Positions 1-8,851 of a DNA stretch of 64,000 bases are shown piece after piece. Below the pieces are notes generated by a model. That model was not told the DNA's origin, did no database searches, and saw only the letters and a program-made list of their open reading frames with translations. Positions within the stretch are counted from its first letter, which is position 1. Each line of letters starts with the position of its first letter. The position numbers and the translations under genes were made by a program. The DNA comes from Pseudomonadota bacterium (GTDB lineage Bacteria > Pseudomonadota > Alphaproteobacteria > Sphingomonadales > Sphingomonadaceae), in contig JAEXAW010000084.1 in the NCBI GenBank assembly GCA_023458055.1, positions 124,001-188,000 of the forward strand, in the 5' to 3' direction.

Positions 1-393
1 GCCGCCTGCGTTGACCATGACGCTGTTATCAACGGTCATTACCGATGGTTCCATGCCCTTGGCGCCAAGCGACTTTTTATAAAACTCGCCCACCGCTGCA
101 GGAGTATCGGCCGTATTAAGCTCAATCGTCGCAACCTTGGAGCCGTCGCTGCTCATGGTTGCTTGGGTCACGACCTTGGATCCGGGATATTGCGGAGCGA
201 AATCAGGAAAGTCCGCCTTTGTGCTGTCAAAGCTTGTCGTTTTGCCTTCCGCATTGGTGATGACGGCTTTTTCTCCGTCACCCTTGATCGTGGCGGTGCC
301 GCCCTTGCCATCGGGAACGGTTACGGTTTCCGTCTTGCTACCGCAGCCCCCGACTAGGGCCAAAGCGGCTGCACAAGCGATAATCTTCTTCAC
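1..393 (-). CDS. Putative lipoprotein, 3' part outside window
   Basis: Only the first 131 codons are present; the gene runs off the left edge. The chosen start is GTG at 393, preceded by a GGGAGAG ribosome site five bases away. The N-terminus is a lipoprotein signal (MKKIIACAAALALVGGC), so the mature protein probably begins at Cys17 and is membrane anchored, facing the periplasm. After that come short repeating stretches rich in K, T, D and G, with no motif I recognise. It lies 47 bp downstream of sdhB on the same strand and could share its transcript. Function unknown. Confidence 0.75.
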   Translation of the reverse strand, partial: MKKIIACAAALALVGGCGSKTETVTVPDGKGGTATIKGDGEKAVITNAEGKTTSFDSTKADFPDFAPQYPGSKVVTQATMSSDGSKVATIELNTADTPAAVGEFYKKSLGAKGMEPSVMTVDNSVMVNAGG

Positions 394-440
394 CAAATCT
401 CTCCCTTTTGGTTCGGCCTATCAAGGTCAGGCCATTCCCA

Positions 441-1226
441 TCAAACGTGGCGTTCGGCTTCCATCTTCTTGATTTCGGCAATGGCGCGCGCCGGGCTCAG
501 GCCCTTGGGGCACGCGTTCGAACAGTTCATGATGGTGTGGCAGCGATAGAGGCGGAACGGATCTTCCAGTTCGTCCAGACGCTCGCCGGTCGCCTCGTCG
601 CGGCTGTCGGCAAGCCAGCGATAGGCTTGAAGCAGGATCGCGGGACCAAGAAACTTGTCGCTGTTCCACCAATAGCTCGGGCACGAGGTCGAGCAGCAGG
701 CGCACAGGATACATTCGTAAAGCCCATCGAGCTTGGCACGATCTTCGGGCGATTGCAGCCGCTCCTTGTCCGACGGCGTCGGCGTCACGGTCTGGAGCCA
801 CGGCTTGATCGAATTATATTGCGCATAAAAATGGGTGAAATCGGGGACGAGGTCCTTGATCACCTCCATGTGCGGCAAGGGCGTGATCGTCACATCGCCA
901 CTGAGATCCTCGATTGCGGTGGTGCAGGCAAGGCCGTTTTTGCCGTTCATGTTCATCGAACAGGAGCCGCAAATCCCTTCGCGGCACGACCGGCGGAAGG
1001 TCAGCGTGGGGTCGATTTCATTCTTGATCTTGATGATCGCATCCAGCACCATCGGCCCGGTTTCATCAAGATTGATGTCATAGCTGTCATAGCGCGGATT
1101 TTCCGACGTATCGGGATCATAGCGATAGATTTTGAATTTCTTCACCCGCCCTCCGCTGCCGGTCGCGGGGTAATGGCGCGGCTTGCCGTTGATCTTGCTG
1201 TTGGCGGGCAATGTGAATTCAGCCAT
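441..1226 (-). CDS. sdhB: Succinate dehydrogenase iron-sulfur subunit
   Basis: Electron-transfer subunit of respiratory complex II: it carries electrons from the SdhA flavin to ubiquinone at the inner membrane. At 261 residues it is the usual length. A plant-type 2Fe-2S site is visible (C81, C86, C89, C101), followed by C172, C175, C178 and C182 and the later RCHTIMNCSNACPKG stretch, which together supply the 4Fe-4S and 3Fe-4S ligands. The start has an AGGGGA site 12 bases upstream. sdhB usually follows sdhCDA, but the sequence upstream here belongs to a divergent glycan locus, so sdhB must be transcribed separately from the rest of the complex. Confidence 0.97.
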   Translation of the reverse strand: MAEFTLPANSKINGKPRHYPATGSGGRVKKFKIYRYDPDTSENPRYDSYDINLDETGPMVLDAIIKIKNEIDPTLTFRRSCREGICGSCSMNMNGKNGLACTTAIEDLSGDVTITPLPHMEVIKDLVPDFTHFYAQYNSIKPWLQTVTPTPSDKERLQSPEDRAKLDGLYECILCACCSTSCPSYWWNSDKFLGPAILLQAYRWLADSRDEATGERLDELEDPFRLYRCHTIMNCSNACPKGLSPARAIAEIKKMEAERHV

Positions 1227-1377
1227 GTCGGTCTAGCTTCCCCTGGATGATGTGCCCGGTACGAAATGGGCCTTCCAAAGGCCGTTAGCCAAAAGCACGG
1301 CGCGGCTCAATGGCGAATTTGCCGCTTTTCAATTCATGGCTTTTGCATACGGGCCTGATCGGTTAAGCGGCGCACCC

Positions 1378-2529
1378 ATGCGTATCGGCTTTCTCTTCAA
1401 CCATGACCAAGCGCACCAGGTGGCGCATAGCCTGCCGATTGCGCTCGCCTTGGCGAAGCGCGGAGGGCATGAGATCATACTCGCGGTCACCAGTGACGTG
1501 GTCGAAGAGGAAGTGCGGCGTATTGCGGGTGATGCGCTGGGCAGCATGACACTGGTGCGGTTGCGGACCAAGGCGGGCTTGCGGCAAAAGCTCGCTGCCG
1601 CGCTCGACCGGATCGTTCCCGCGAACCGGCTGTCCATTTATGCGGACAATCTCGATTTTTTCCGTCAGTTTGATGTGCTGGTGGTTTCGGAAAAAACCTC
1701 GTTGGGGCTGAAGACACGCTATGGATTGAACAATCTCAAGATCGTTCACAGCCGCCATGGTGCCGGCGACCGCGCTATCGGGTTCAGCGAGGAAAGCAAG
1801 GCGTTCGACCTCTCACTGGTCGCGGGGCCGAAAATTCGCGACCGGCTGATTGCAGTGGGGGTTGCGCCGGAAAAAATAGCGCTCACGGGCTATGTGAAAT
1901 TTGACCTGTTGCCCGAAACGCCGCCGCAGTTGCCGCTTCAGGCCAATGGCCGCCCGACCGTGCTCTATAACCCGCACCCCAGCCCCCATCTTTCGAGCTG
2001 GTATCAGTGGGGCGAGGACATATTGCGGCAATTCGCCGGGCAGGATCGCTATAATCTCATTTTCGCGCCGCACGTGATGCTGTTCCACCGCCCGGTCAAT
2101 TTCGCGCTCGACAAACTCTCTGCCGCGCGTGCAGTACCGCCGGACCCGGCCTATAGCGCCTTTCCCCATATGCTGATTGATCTGGGGAGCGAGGCGAGCA
2201 CCGACATGCGCTACACGCAGGCGGCGGACATTTATATGGGCGATGCAAGCAGCCAGATTTATGAATTTTTGTTGACGCCGCGCCCCTGTCTGTTCCTCGA
2301 CGCACACGAGACCAAGTGGCAAGGCGATCCCAATTACCTCCATTGGGAGGCCGGGCCGGTGGCGACGAGTGCAGACAATATTATCGCACAAATCGATGCT
2401 GCGGTGGCCAACCACAACGCCTATCTCGTCAGGCAACAGGAATTGTTCGCGAGCACCTTCGATGTCAGCGACCGCCCATCCGCCGAGCGTGCCGCCGACG
2501 CGATTGAACGACTGGCCCGTCATGGTTGA
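1378..2529 (+). CDS. GT-B transferase, CDP-glycerol glycerophosphotransferase-like
   Basis: Probably transfers a glycerol-phosphate or sugar unit onto a surface glycan. The 383-residue protein starts as a Rossmann-type GT-B N-domain (MRIGFLFNHDQAH), has a VHSRHGAGDR segment near residue 130 that resembles the basic HG motif of TagB/TagF-type enzymes, and later GDASSQIYEFLLTPRPCLF, which resembles their DySSxxfEFL-kP signature. The ATG at 1378 is preferred because upstream codons look non-coding, but no clear ribosome site precedes it; an in-frame upstream start at 1336 is possible. It is the first gene of a packed four-gene glycan cluster. Substrate unknown. Confidence 0.7.
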   Translation: MRIGFLFNHDQAHQVAHSLPIALALAKRGGHEIILAVTSDVVEEEVRRIAGDALGSMTLVRLRTKAGLRQKLAAALDRIVPANRLSIYADNLDFFRQFDVLVVSEKTSLGLKTRYGLNNLKIVHSRHGAGDRAIGFSEESKAFDLSLVAGPKIRDRLIAVGVAPEKIALTGYVKFDLLPETPPQLPLQANGRPTVLYNPHPSPHLSSWYQWGEDILRQFAGQDRYNLIFAPHVMLFHRPVNFALDKLSAARAVPPDPAYSAFPHMLIDLGSEASTDMRYTQAADIYMGDASSQIYEFLLTPRPCLFLDAHETKWQGDPNYLHWEAGPVATSADNIIAQIDAAVANHNAYLVRQQELFASTFDVSDRPSAERAADAIERLARHG

Positions 2530-3664
2530 GGTTGTAAGCATCGGTATCGTGTTGCGCAGTTTCGCTCTGGGCGGCAGCGAGCGCATTGCCATCCGCCTCG
2601 CCCGCCAATGGGCTGCCTGCGGTCATCAGGTCACATTATTGATGGGCAGTAGCGAAGGACGCCAGGCAACGCTCCTCGCTGACACGGTCCCGACTGGCGC
2701 GCTCGCGATCATAACGGCGCCGCCGGGAAAATTGGAAGCGGCCAAGGGAAAAGCCCGATCAGGCCGTGCCTTTGGCGAATGGTGCGGCGAGGAGGCAAAT
2801 GCACGCAACCTTTCCGTCCTGTTCGTTCCGGGCAACAGCTATTATCCGGCCATTCGCGCAATGCGCAAAAGCGCCGGGCCGCAGACGCGGATCATCGCCC
2901 AGATCAGCAATCCGATTGTCCGGACCGACAAAAGCGCTCTGCGCAACTTCATCTTTTCCTGGATTTGCCGTTATCGGCTGAAGGCAGTAACGACCGCAGT
3001 CGCAATGTCACCCAATCTCGCAAGCGATGCGCGCCGGGCGTTGGGAAAACATATTGCGGTGGCGACGGTCACCAGTCCGATCCTTGATGCGGCCAACTTC
3101 AAAGAAGCGAAGCGCGCGCGTGACGGGGAGCGCAACCCGAAACAGTTGTGCGTCGTGGCGCGGCTTGAAGCTCAAAAAAATGTGGAATTTGCGATATCTG
3201 CGCTGGCTGCTTTGCCCGACCGCGAGATGGTTCTGCATATCGCCGGAGATGGCCGACTGCGGCATAGTTTAGAGGCCCATGCGGTCAAACTCGGCGTCGA
3301 TAAGCGCGTCATATTTCATGGCATATTGGATGATGTCACGCCGCTTTTCCGGCAAAGTGCCGCATTGTTGCTCACCTCCAATTTCGAAGGCTATCCAGCA
3401 GTAGCCGTGGAATCGCTCGCCCAAGGCACGCCCGTCATCGCCAGGCGGTGCAGCAACGCGATGGAAGAAATCCTAACCGATCACCGGCACGGGCGGATCG
3501 TTGAGACGCGTTGCCCCATCGCCTATGCACAGACCGTAACCGCGTTCCTGTCGCAGCCGCCTGCCGCGCGGCAGATCGACGCAAAAGATCAATATACGCG
3601 CTATGATATCACAAGCGTTGCCCAAAGCTACGAACGGTTGTTCGCCCCGTTGAGCGACGCGTAA
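2522..3664 (+). CDS. Glycosyltransferase family 4
   Basis: Cytoplasmic GT-B retaining glycosyltransferase of 380 residues that should add a sugar from a nucleotide donor to a lipid-linked glycan. The N-domain begins VEVVSIGIVLRSFALGGSER, with the family's acceptor-side glycine loop. The C-domain has VARLEAQKN near residue 215 and the donor-binding E-x7-E motif in EGYPAVAVE near residue 290. The ATG at 2522 lies inside the last codons of the preceding gene (8-bp overlap), which implies translational coupling. A longer open frame begins at 2369 but would run over 150 bp of the upstream gene, so it was not used. Confidence 0.85.
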   Translation: MVEVVSIGIVLRSFALGGSERIAIRLARQWAACGHQVTLLMGSSEGRQATLLADTVPTGALAIITAPPGKLEAAKGKARSGRAFGEWCGEEANARNLSVLFVPGNSYYPAIRAMRKSAGPQTRIIAQISNPIVRTDKSALRNFIFSWICRYRLKAVTTAVAMSPNLASDARRALGKHIAVATVTSPILDAANFKEAKRARDGERNPKQLCVVARLEAQKNVEFAISALAALPDREMVLHIAGDGRLRHSLEAHAVKLGVDKRVIFHGILDDVTPLFRQSAALLLTSNFEGYPAVAVESLAQGTPVIARRCSNAMEEILTDHRHGRIVETRCPIAYAQTVTAFLSQPPAARQIDAKDQYTRYDITSVAQSYERLFAPLSDA

Positions 3665-5013
3665 TGAACGGAGCTGACATGCCTTCAAGGTCGGCCCAAC
3701 GCCAAATCTGGAGGTTCCTTTCCGGCCTCCTCACCGGCAAAGCTGCGGCAGGCGTTATCAGCCTTGGCTATTTGGTGATTGCCGCGCGAATGTTGGGCGT
3801 CACCGAATATGGGGTGCTCAATCTCGTTCACGGCTATGCGGTGATGATCGGCGGGGTGATCGCCTTTTCCGGCTGGCATGGCCTCGTACGCTATGGGCAT
3901 GATGCCTTGTTGGCCGGCGACCATGGCCGGTTTCGCCAACTTGTCCGGTTCATGACGTTGTTCGAGCTCGGTTTTTTCGTGATCGCGGTAGTTGTCGCGA
4001 TCATATTGGTGCCGTTGATCGGCCCCCGGCTCGACTGGCCGCCCGCCGCGATGCAATTGGCGCCACTCTATGCGCTCTCGATTATCGCAACGGTGCGCAC
4101 CACCCCCAACGGCATTCTCCAGATTGCCGAGCGGTTCGATCTCATCGGCTGGCATCAGATTGTCATGCCCGTGACCCGGCTCATCGGCGCGCTTATCGCG
4201 TGGGCGAACGGCTGGGGGCTCACCGGCTTCATCTGGATCTGGTTAGTGAGCGCGCTGGCGGAAGGCGTATCGATGTGGATCATGGGGCTGTGGCAGCTTA
4301 AAAAGATGAACCTCGAACAGCCGAGCCGTACCACTTTGCGCGAAATCAACCGCGCCAATCCCGGCTTTATGCGCTTCATCCTGACCACCAATGCGGACAT
4401 TACCTTGCGCGAATTTGCACCGCGTGCGGTCCCGCTGGTGATCGGCTGGATATTGGGGCCGGCTGCGACGGGCCTGTTCTCGCTGGCGCAGCGCGCGAGC
4501 GTTATCCTCCAACAACCAGCGTTGATGCTGGGCCACGCCAGCTACGCGGTCGCGGCTCGCCTCGCGGCAGAAGGCAAGGCGGCGGAAAGCCGCACCGCCA
4601 TCTGGAAAAGCGTCGGGTTAGCCACCATCGTCGCCTTGCCGGTGGCGCTGGTGATTTCGCTGTTCGCGCCGCAGCTTTTGAAACTTATGGGCGGAGAAGG
4701 GTTTGAGGCCGCCGTGCCGCTCCTTATTGTGATCGTTATCGGGCGGGCAATGATCGTCGGCGGGCCAACTTTCTCGTCCGCGCTCACCGCGCTCGGCAAA
4801 CCGGGACAATCAATCGCGGTCAATCTTCTTACCAACATCGGATTGCTCCCGCTCTTACCGTTTTTTCTGAATCGATTTGGTGTAATAGGAGCGGGATATC
4901 ATTTGCTGCTGCAAAGCGTGCTGGCTTTGGTGTTGCTCGGCTGGTTGGTTCGCAAGGCGCAGAACGCGTCCTCGCAAACCGGCAGCGACACGCCTCCGTC
5001 CGCGAGCGATTAG
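3664..5013 (+). CDS. Wzx-type polysaccharide flippase
   Basis: Polytopic inner-membrane protein of 449 residues with about a dozen hydrophobic segments spread over its length, typical of the MATE/Wzx oligosaccharide exporters that move lipid-linked sugars to the periplasmic face. The N-terminus (SGLLTGKAAAGVISLGYLVIAARMLGVTEYG, not quoted further) has the usual family layout with a helical segment ending in a GxxEYG turn. Its ATG overlaps the stop of the GT4 gene (TAATG). Two glycosyltransferases flank it, so the locus probably makes and exports one glycan. No Wzy-type polymerase is present nearby. Confidence 0.85.
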   Translation: MNGADMPSRSAQRQIWRFLSGLLTGKAAAGVISLGYLVIAARMLGVTEYGVLNLVHGYAVMIGGVIAFSGWHGLVRYGHDALLAGDHGRFRQLVRFMTLFELGFFVIAVVVAIILVPLIGPRLDWPPAAMQLAPLYALSIIATVRTTPNGILQIAERFDLIGWHQIVMPVTRLIGALIAWANGWGLTGFIWIWLVSALAEGVSMWIMGLWQLKKMNLEQPSRTTLREINRANPGFMRFILTTNADITLREFAPRAVPLVIGWILGPAATGLFSLAQRASVILQQPALMLGHASYAVAARLAAEGKAAESRTAIWKSVGLATIVALPVALVISLFAPQLLKLMGGEGFEAAVPLLIVIVIGRAMIVGGPTFSSALTALGKPGQSIAVNLLTNIGLLPLLPFFLNRFGVIGAGYHLLLQSVLALVLLGWLVRKAQNASSQTGSDTPPSASD

Positions 5014-5031
5014 CATAACGGGCGTTATGTC

Positions 5032-6150
5032 ATGACCGGAAGTCTTCACAACAAAACCGTCTGGGTGATGGCAAAAGGCTACACGCCCGACGAGGGCGGA
5101 ATGCAGACCTATGCCCGCTCGGTAGCTGAAAGTTATGCGGCTCGGGGGGCTCTGGTTGTTGTGTTCACACAAACCAGCGCGGGGCCTCGTGATGCCGATA
5201 TCGGGCCGGTGCGCGTCATCGATATCGGTCCCGGAAAATCCCCCGCGATCCTGTTCAAATTCCTGCGGGCGATGCGCTATCTGTTGAAGCGGGAAGGCAA
5301 GCCCGATTTCATCCACGCGACCACCTGGCGCACGTCCGTCCCGCCAATGTTGCTCGGCGTCCCTTATGTGACCACCTTTCATGGCCGCGAGTTCATGTAT
5401 CCGAGCGGGCTTGCCTTCGCCGTGATGCGCCGCGTCGCGCGCAAGGCCGACCGCGTGATCGCGGTCAGCCATTATTCGGCGGACCAATTAGCGCGACGGC
5501 TGGACGGAGCGATCATACCGGTCGTGGCGTGGAACGGCATCACGCGCGGGCTCAATGAAAATTACGTGATGGCAACGCGAGAGCGTATCCCTTTGGTTCT
5601 GTCGCTCTGTCGGCTTGAGCCCCGCAAGAATATCGCTGCGGCGATCGAGGCAGCGGCCGTGTGCCATGATCGCGGGCTACCCTTCCATTATGTCATTTGC
5701 GGACGCGGGCCGGAGGAGCAGGCGCTCGCTGACCTCATCAAACGCCAAAATCTGGAACAGCGCGTGACGCTGGCGGGCTTTGTCGAACAGCGTCGCGCCG
5801 AACAATTATATCGCGACGCGGACATCTTTATCCACCCCCAGATAACCGCCGATGAAGGCCGCGATTTTGAAGGGTTCGGCATTGCCATCGCCGATGCGAT
5901 GCTGAGCGGGTGCGCGGTGATTGTCGGCAAAGATGGCGGCAGCGCCGAACTTGTCCGCGATGAAGACTCGGGTCTCGTCGTTGACGGTCACAGCCCCGCC
6001 GAAGTTAGTCAGGCGCTGGCGCTCCTCCTCTCCGACCCTGACATGCGTGAACGCATCGGCAAGAGCGGCGCGATGCGCGCCTCCACTTTGTTCCGCTGGG
6101 ATCGCCATGTCGAAATTGTGATGGGTGAGGTTCCGGGCGACGAACTTTAG
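5032..6150 (+). CDS. Glycosyltransferase family 4
   Basis: Second GT4 enzyme of the glycan locus, 372 residues, cytoplasmic. The N-domain holds GYTPDEGGMQTYARSVAE, the acceptor-side glycine loop. The C-domain has LCRLEPRKNIAAA near residue 188 and EGFGIAIAD near residue 283, a donor-binding motif in which the second Glu of E-x7-E is Asp. It starts 18 bp after the flippase gene without a strong ribosome site. Its stop TAG interlocks with the stop of the convergent gene (TTAG at 6147-6150), leaving no room for a terminator between them. Confidence 0.85.
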   Translation: MTGSLHNKTVWVMAKGYTPDEGGMQTYARSVAESYAARGALVVVFTQTSAGPRDADIGPVRVIDIGPGKSPAILFKFLRAMRYLLKREGKPDFIHATTWRTSVPPMLLGVPYVTTFHGREFMYPSGLAFAVMRRVARKADRVIAVSHYSADQLARRLDGAIIPVVAWNGITRGLNENYVMATRERIPLVLSLCRLEPRKNIAAAIEAAAVCHDRGLPFHYVICGRGPEEQALADLIKRQNLEQRVTLAGFVEQRRAEQLYRDADIFIHPQITADEGRDFEGFGIAIADAMLSGCAVIVGKDGGSAELVRDEDSGLVVDGHSPAEVSQALALLLSDPDMRERIGKSGAMRASTLFRWDRHVEIVMGEVPGDEL

Positions 6151-6935
6151 GTCGCGTTGGCCATACCCGCGAGAATCGCCTCGACCTGTTCCACGTCAGA
6201 AGGCTTGTCGACATCGATGCAGGCCTCGGCTTGCGGCATCGGCACCAATGCCGCGTCAAGGCCGAGTTTGCGGCCCGCTTTGGCCACCGCCTGCGGCCCG
6301 GTGATAAGGCCGAGCGCGGCCTGCGCGAGAAGTACGGGGCCGAAGCTCGCGATAATCTTCCAGCCCTTTTTGCGATCCTGTTCAACCCCGCGCCATAAGT
6401 CGAGCAGCGGCTTGACCTTGGGCCCCGCAAACCAGAACAGGTTCGCGCCCGACCACCAGCCGTTCTTGAACTTGAGCCAGGTGCGCTGCGAATTGGGATA
6501 GCGCATCAGCAAGACTTGCCGCTCGACCGCACCTGCGGCCAGATCATGCCCGGCGGCGCTCGCCAGGAAATGGTCGATCATCGCGTGGGAGAGCAGCACA
6601 TTGTCGGCGGTGGTGACGAATAGCGGCCCGCCTTCGCGCGCGATTCCCTCTTCAACCGCCGCCGATACCGAGGATGGCCCCGCCAGCGTTGCGACCTTGT
6701 GGTGGAGCGCCATCCAGCGGGTCTGCTCGTCCTGCATCAGCGCCGCCGGGTCCTGCGCCACCACCACGACTTTGGCGATCCGCTTATGGCTCACCAGCGT
6801 CTTGGCAACGCGCGATAGCATCGCTTCGCCAGCAATCCGGATCAGCACCTTGTCACGCACCCCATAGGCCTCGCCAAGTGGATCGGTGCCGGGGCGACGT
6901 CCGGCGAGAAGGAGGGCGGTAACGGCTGTGGTCAT
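6147..6935 (-). CDS. MobA-like nucleotidyltransferase
   Basis: Protein of 262 residues with an NTP-transferase Rossmann fold: VTALLLAGRRPGTDPL at residues 5-20 is the nucleotide-binding loop (LAGR-x-G), followed by KVLIRIAGEAMLSRV, like the K-x-L/I-x-G-PM segment of MobA/IspD/GlmU-type enzymes. Such proteins activate sugars, molybdopterin or polyol phosphates. No partner gene points to a pathway, so the substrate is unknown. It overlaps the upstream hydrolase by four bases (ATGA), indicating a two-gene operon, and meets the glycan locus tail to tail. A link with glycan precursor supply is only a guess. Confidence 0.75.
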   Translation of the reverse strand: MTTAVTALLLAGRRPGTDPLGEAYGVRDKVLIRIAGEAMLSRVAKTLVSHKRIAKVVVVAQDPAALMQDEQTRWMALHHKVATLAGPSSVSAAVEEGIAREGGPLFVTTADNVLLSHAMIDHFLASAAGHDLAAGAVERQVLLMRYPNSQRTWLKFKNGWWSGANLFWFAGPKVKPLLDLWRGVEQDRKKGWKIIASFGPVLLAQAALGLITGPQAVAKAGRKLGLDAALVPMPQAEACIDVDKPSDVEQVEAILAGMANAT

Positions 6936-7813
6936 TGGGCCACCTCATGCAGGAATGCGGCGCTGTCGGCGAGCACCGGCGCTTTGCCGCGCCAAGGCCG
7001 CGCCAGCGCCATCAGCGGGTCGACATGATCGAGGCCGGGATAATCCTTGGCCACCGCCCGCGCGCCGAGCTTTTGCTGGGCGGCGGCCAGCACATGGCTG
7101 TTGCGCGGTTTGACCGTCACATCGTCGCTCCCCGTCCCGAGCCACAGCGGCGGGGCATCGGCGCGGGCAAAATGGAGCGGCTGGGTCAATTCGGGCTGCG
7201 GGCCATCGAGCGCCGCTTTGGCCGCTGCGTTGGTGAAGGGGTAAAAGTCGGTCGGTGCGGAGAGCGCGGCAACGCCCTTGATCGCCCCAGAGGATACGCC
7301 TGCGGTCCTCAGCCATTGCGGGTCAAGCGCGAGCATCAGCGCTATATGCCCGCCCGCCGAATGGCCCGCAAGCAGGATGCGGTCGGGGTCCGCACCATAG
7401 TCCGGCGCAAGCGCCCGCGCCTTGGCAACGGCGGCTGCCGCATCTTCGACAAAGGCCGGAAATTTGACCGCCGGGTTGAGCCGGTAATCGGGTAGCGCCA
7501 CGACAAAGCCTTCCTCCGCATAAGCCTTGGCGGCAAAGGCATAATCAGCCTTGTCGCCACTGTTCCAGCTGCCGCCGTAGAAAAATATCAGGAGCGGGAG
7601 CGCCTTGCCCTCCGGCGCGGCGGCGGGTCGGTACATATCCAGCTTTTGCCGCGCGGCCTTGCCATAGGCCACATCGCGCGCCGCAAGCACAGCCGCGCTG
7701 CTCCCTGCCAGCCGGTCAAGCTGGTCGAGCTTTTGCGGACCCCGCGTCGCAAAGGCCCATGCGCCACCGGCAACGAGCGCGAACAATAGCAAGGCGGCCA
7801 TCATCTTGATCAT
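6932..7813 (-). CDS. Alpha/beta hydrolase (BD-FAE/carboxylesterase type)
   Basis: Serine hydrolase of 293 residues. A hydrophobic N-terminal stretch (MIKMMAALLLFALVAGGAWA) should export it to or anchor it at the inner membrane, active in the periplasm. The oxyanion loop is FFYGGSWNSG, the nucleophile elbow LAGHSAGGH, and PGLDHVDPL near the C-terminus supplies the catalytic His. The pattern fits the esterase/arylformamidase group; the ester substrate is not readable from sequence. ATG at 7813 is preferred over a TTG 12 codons upstream because the signal begins there. Four-base overlap with the downstream nucleotidyltransferase gene; divergent from the gene at 7894. Confidence 0.82.
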   Translation of the reverse strand: MIKMMAALLLFALVAGGAWAFATRGPQKLDQLDRLAGSSAAVLAARDVAYGKAARQKLDMYRPAAAPEGKALPLLIFFYGGSWNSGDKADYAFAAKAYAEEGFVVALPDYRLNPAVKFPAFVEDAAAAVAKARALAPDYGADPDRILLAGHSAGGHIALMLALDPQWLRTAGVSSGAIKGVAALSAPTDFYPFTNAAAKAALDGPQPELTQPLHFARADAPPLWLGTGSDDVTVKPRNSHVLAAAQQKLGARAVAKDYPGLDHVDPLMALARPWRGKAPVLADSAAFLHEVAQ

Positions 7814-7893
7814 GCGCGCGCTGCTGCCTGCTTTCGATTGCGCGCGCAATGTTTTTCGCTAGCATGCGCCCGCTCGGAGGGAGAAAAGGCAGG

Positions 7894-8802
7894 ATGAAGC
7901 GACACATAGGGACCACGACTATCGCTGTGATCGCGGCGATGGTGGCACTTGGACAGATGCCCGCCAATGCGCAGCAGACCAGCATGGATAAAGATGAACC
8001 GCTCGCTGCCGAAGACATACCGTCAAACGCTGTTCGCCCGCCAATGCTGCCCGAGCTGGTCGAGGGGCGCAAAAACGCGCCCGGCGATTACCTTCTCGAA
8101 GGGGTGATGGAAGTGGGGTCCGGCCTCCAGCTCACCGACGATGGCCGGTTCCGCTGGTTCATCAGCTATGGTTCGGTTGACCAATATGCCGCCGGGCGCT
8201 GGGAATATCGCGGACCCAAGGGCGCGGAACAGATCATCCTCATCGCCGATCCCCTTCCCGTGATCGACAAGCCTTATGCGCTGGCGGAGCGGCAGGATTG
8301 GCATCAGGGAACCGAAGCCCATTATGTGGCGCTGGTCAATACAGGCGCGCGGACAGAGGCGGAGAAGCTACCCTCGCCTTATGCCAATCCCGGCGCAATC
8401 AAGCCGCGCTCGGCCATCCAGTTGATCATCGCAAATCCCCGCCTCGAGCAAGTCCAGCGCGGCCTCGGCCGGCGACCCGCGGAGGACGATGCGCTCGGCG
8501 CGACGCTGATTTATCCCGATGGCCGCGAAGAAGCGGCATCCTTGCTTGACGGCCTCATCCTGCTCAAGGACGGTGCGGCAAAGCCGGTCCGCATCCGGCT
8601 GAAGGGCAGTACCGCCAGCGGTTTTCCCGAACAGACATTGGAGCTGCCCGCGCTCGGCTCCGGCGTGCAGTTCATTCTTGCCTATAGCAATGACGGCGAC
8701 GAAATGCCCTTCGACCAGATGCGGTTGAACGTCACGCGCGAAGGGCTGGCCCCGGTCTGGCCCGATGGCCGCACCCAAGGAGTTTACAAAAAGGCGGATT
8801 GA
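7894..8802 (+). CDS. Secreted protein of unknown function
   Basis: Protein of 302 residues with a clear Sec signal peptide ending near PANAQQ (about residue 26). The start at 7894 is chosen because the signal begins there and a purine-rich GGAGGGAGAAAAGGCAGG leader precedes it; an open frame extends 15 codons further upstream. The remainder looks like small beta-rich modules (LEGVMEVGSGLQLTDDGRF, then AGRWEYRG), resembling lipocalin-like response to a substrate only superficially. No catalytic motif is recognised. It lies 49 bp before the beta-helix/cytochrome pair on the same strand, so it may act with them in the periplasm. Confidence 0.75.
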   Translation: MKRHIGTTTIAVIAAMVALGQMPANAQQTSMDKDEPLAAEDIPSNAVRPPMLPELVEGRKNAPGDYLLEGVMEVGSGLQLTDDGRFRWFISYGSVDQYAAGRWEYRGPKGAEQIILIADPLPVIDKPYALAERQDWHQGTEAHYVALVNTGARTEAEKLPSPYANPGAIKPRSAIQLIIANPRLEQVQRGLGRRPAEDDALGATLIYPDGREEAASLLDGLILLKDGAAKPVRIRLKGSTASGFPEQTLELPALGSGVQFILAYSNDGDEMPFDQMRLNVTREGLAPVWPDGRTQGVYKKAD

Positions 8803-8851
8803 CAGCCCCCCACCTTAAGAGTGGAATAGAGGCATCAAAGGAGAGACGATC

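Noticed and set aside
408..1250. 280-codon plus-strand frame over sdhB
   Set aside because: Exactly antisense to a confirmed iron-sulfur protein; an effect of high GC third positions.
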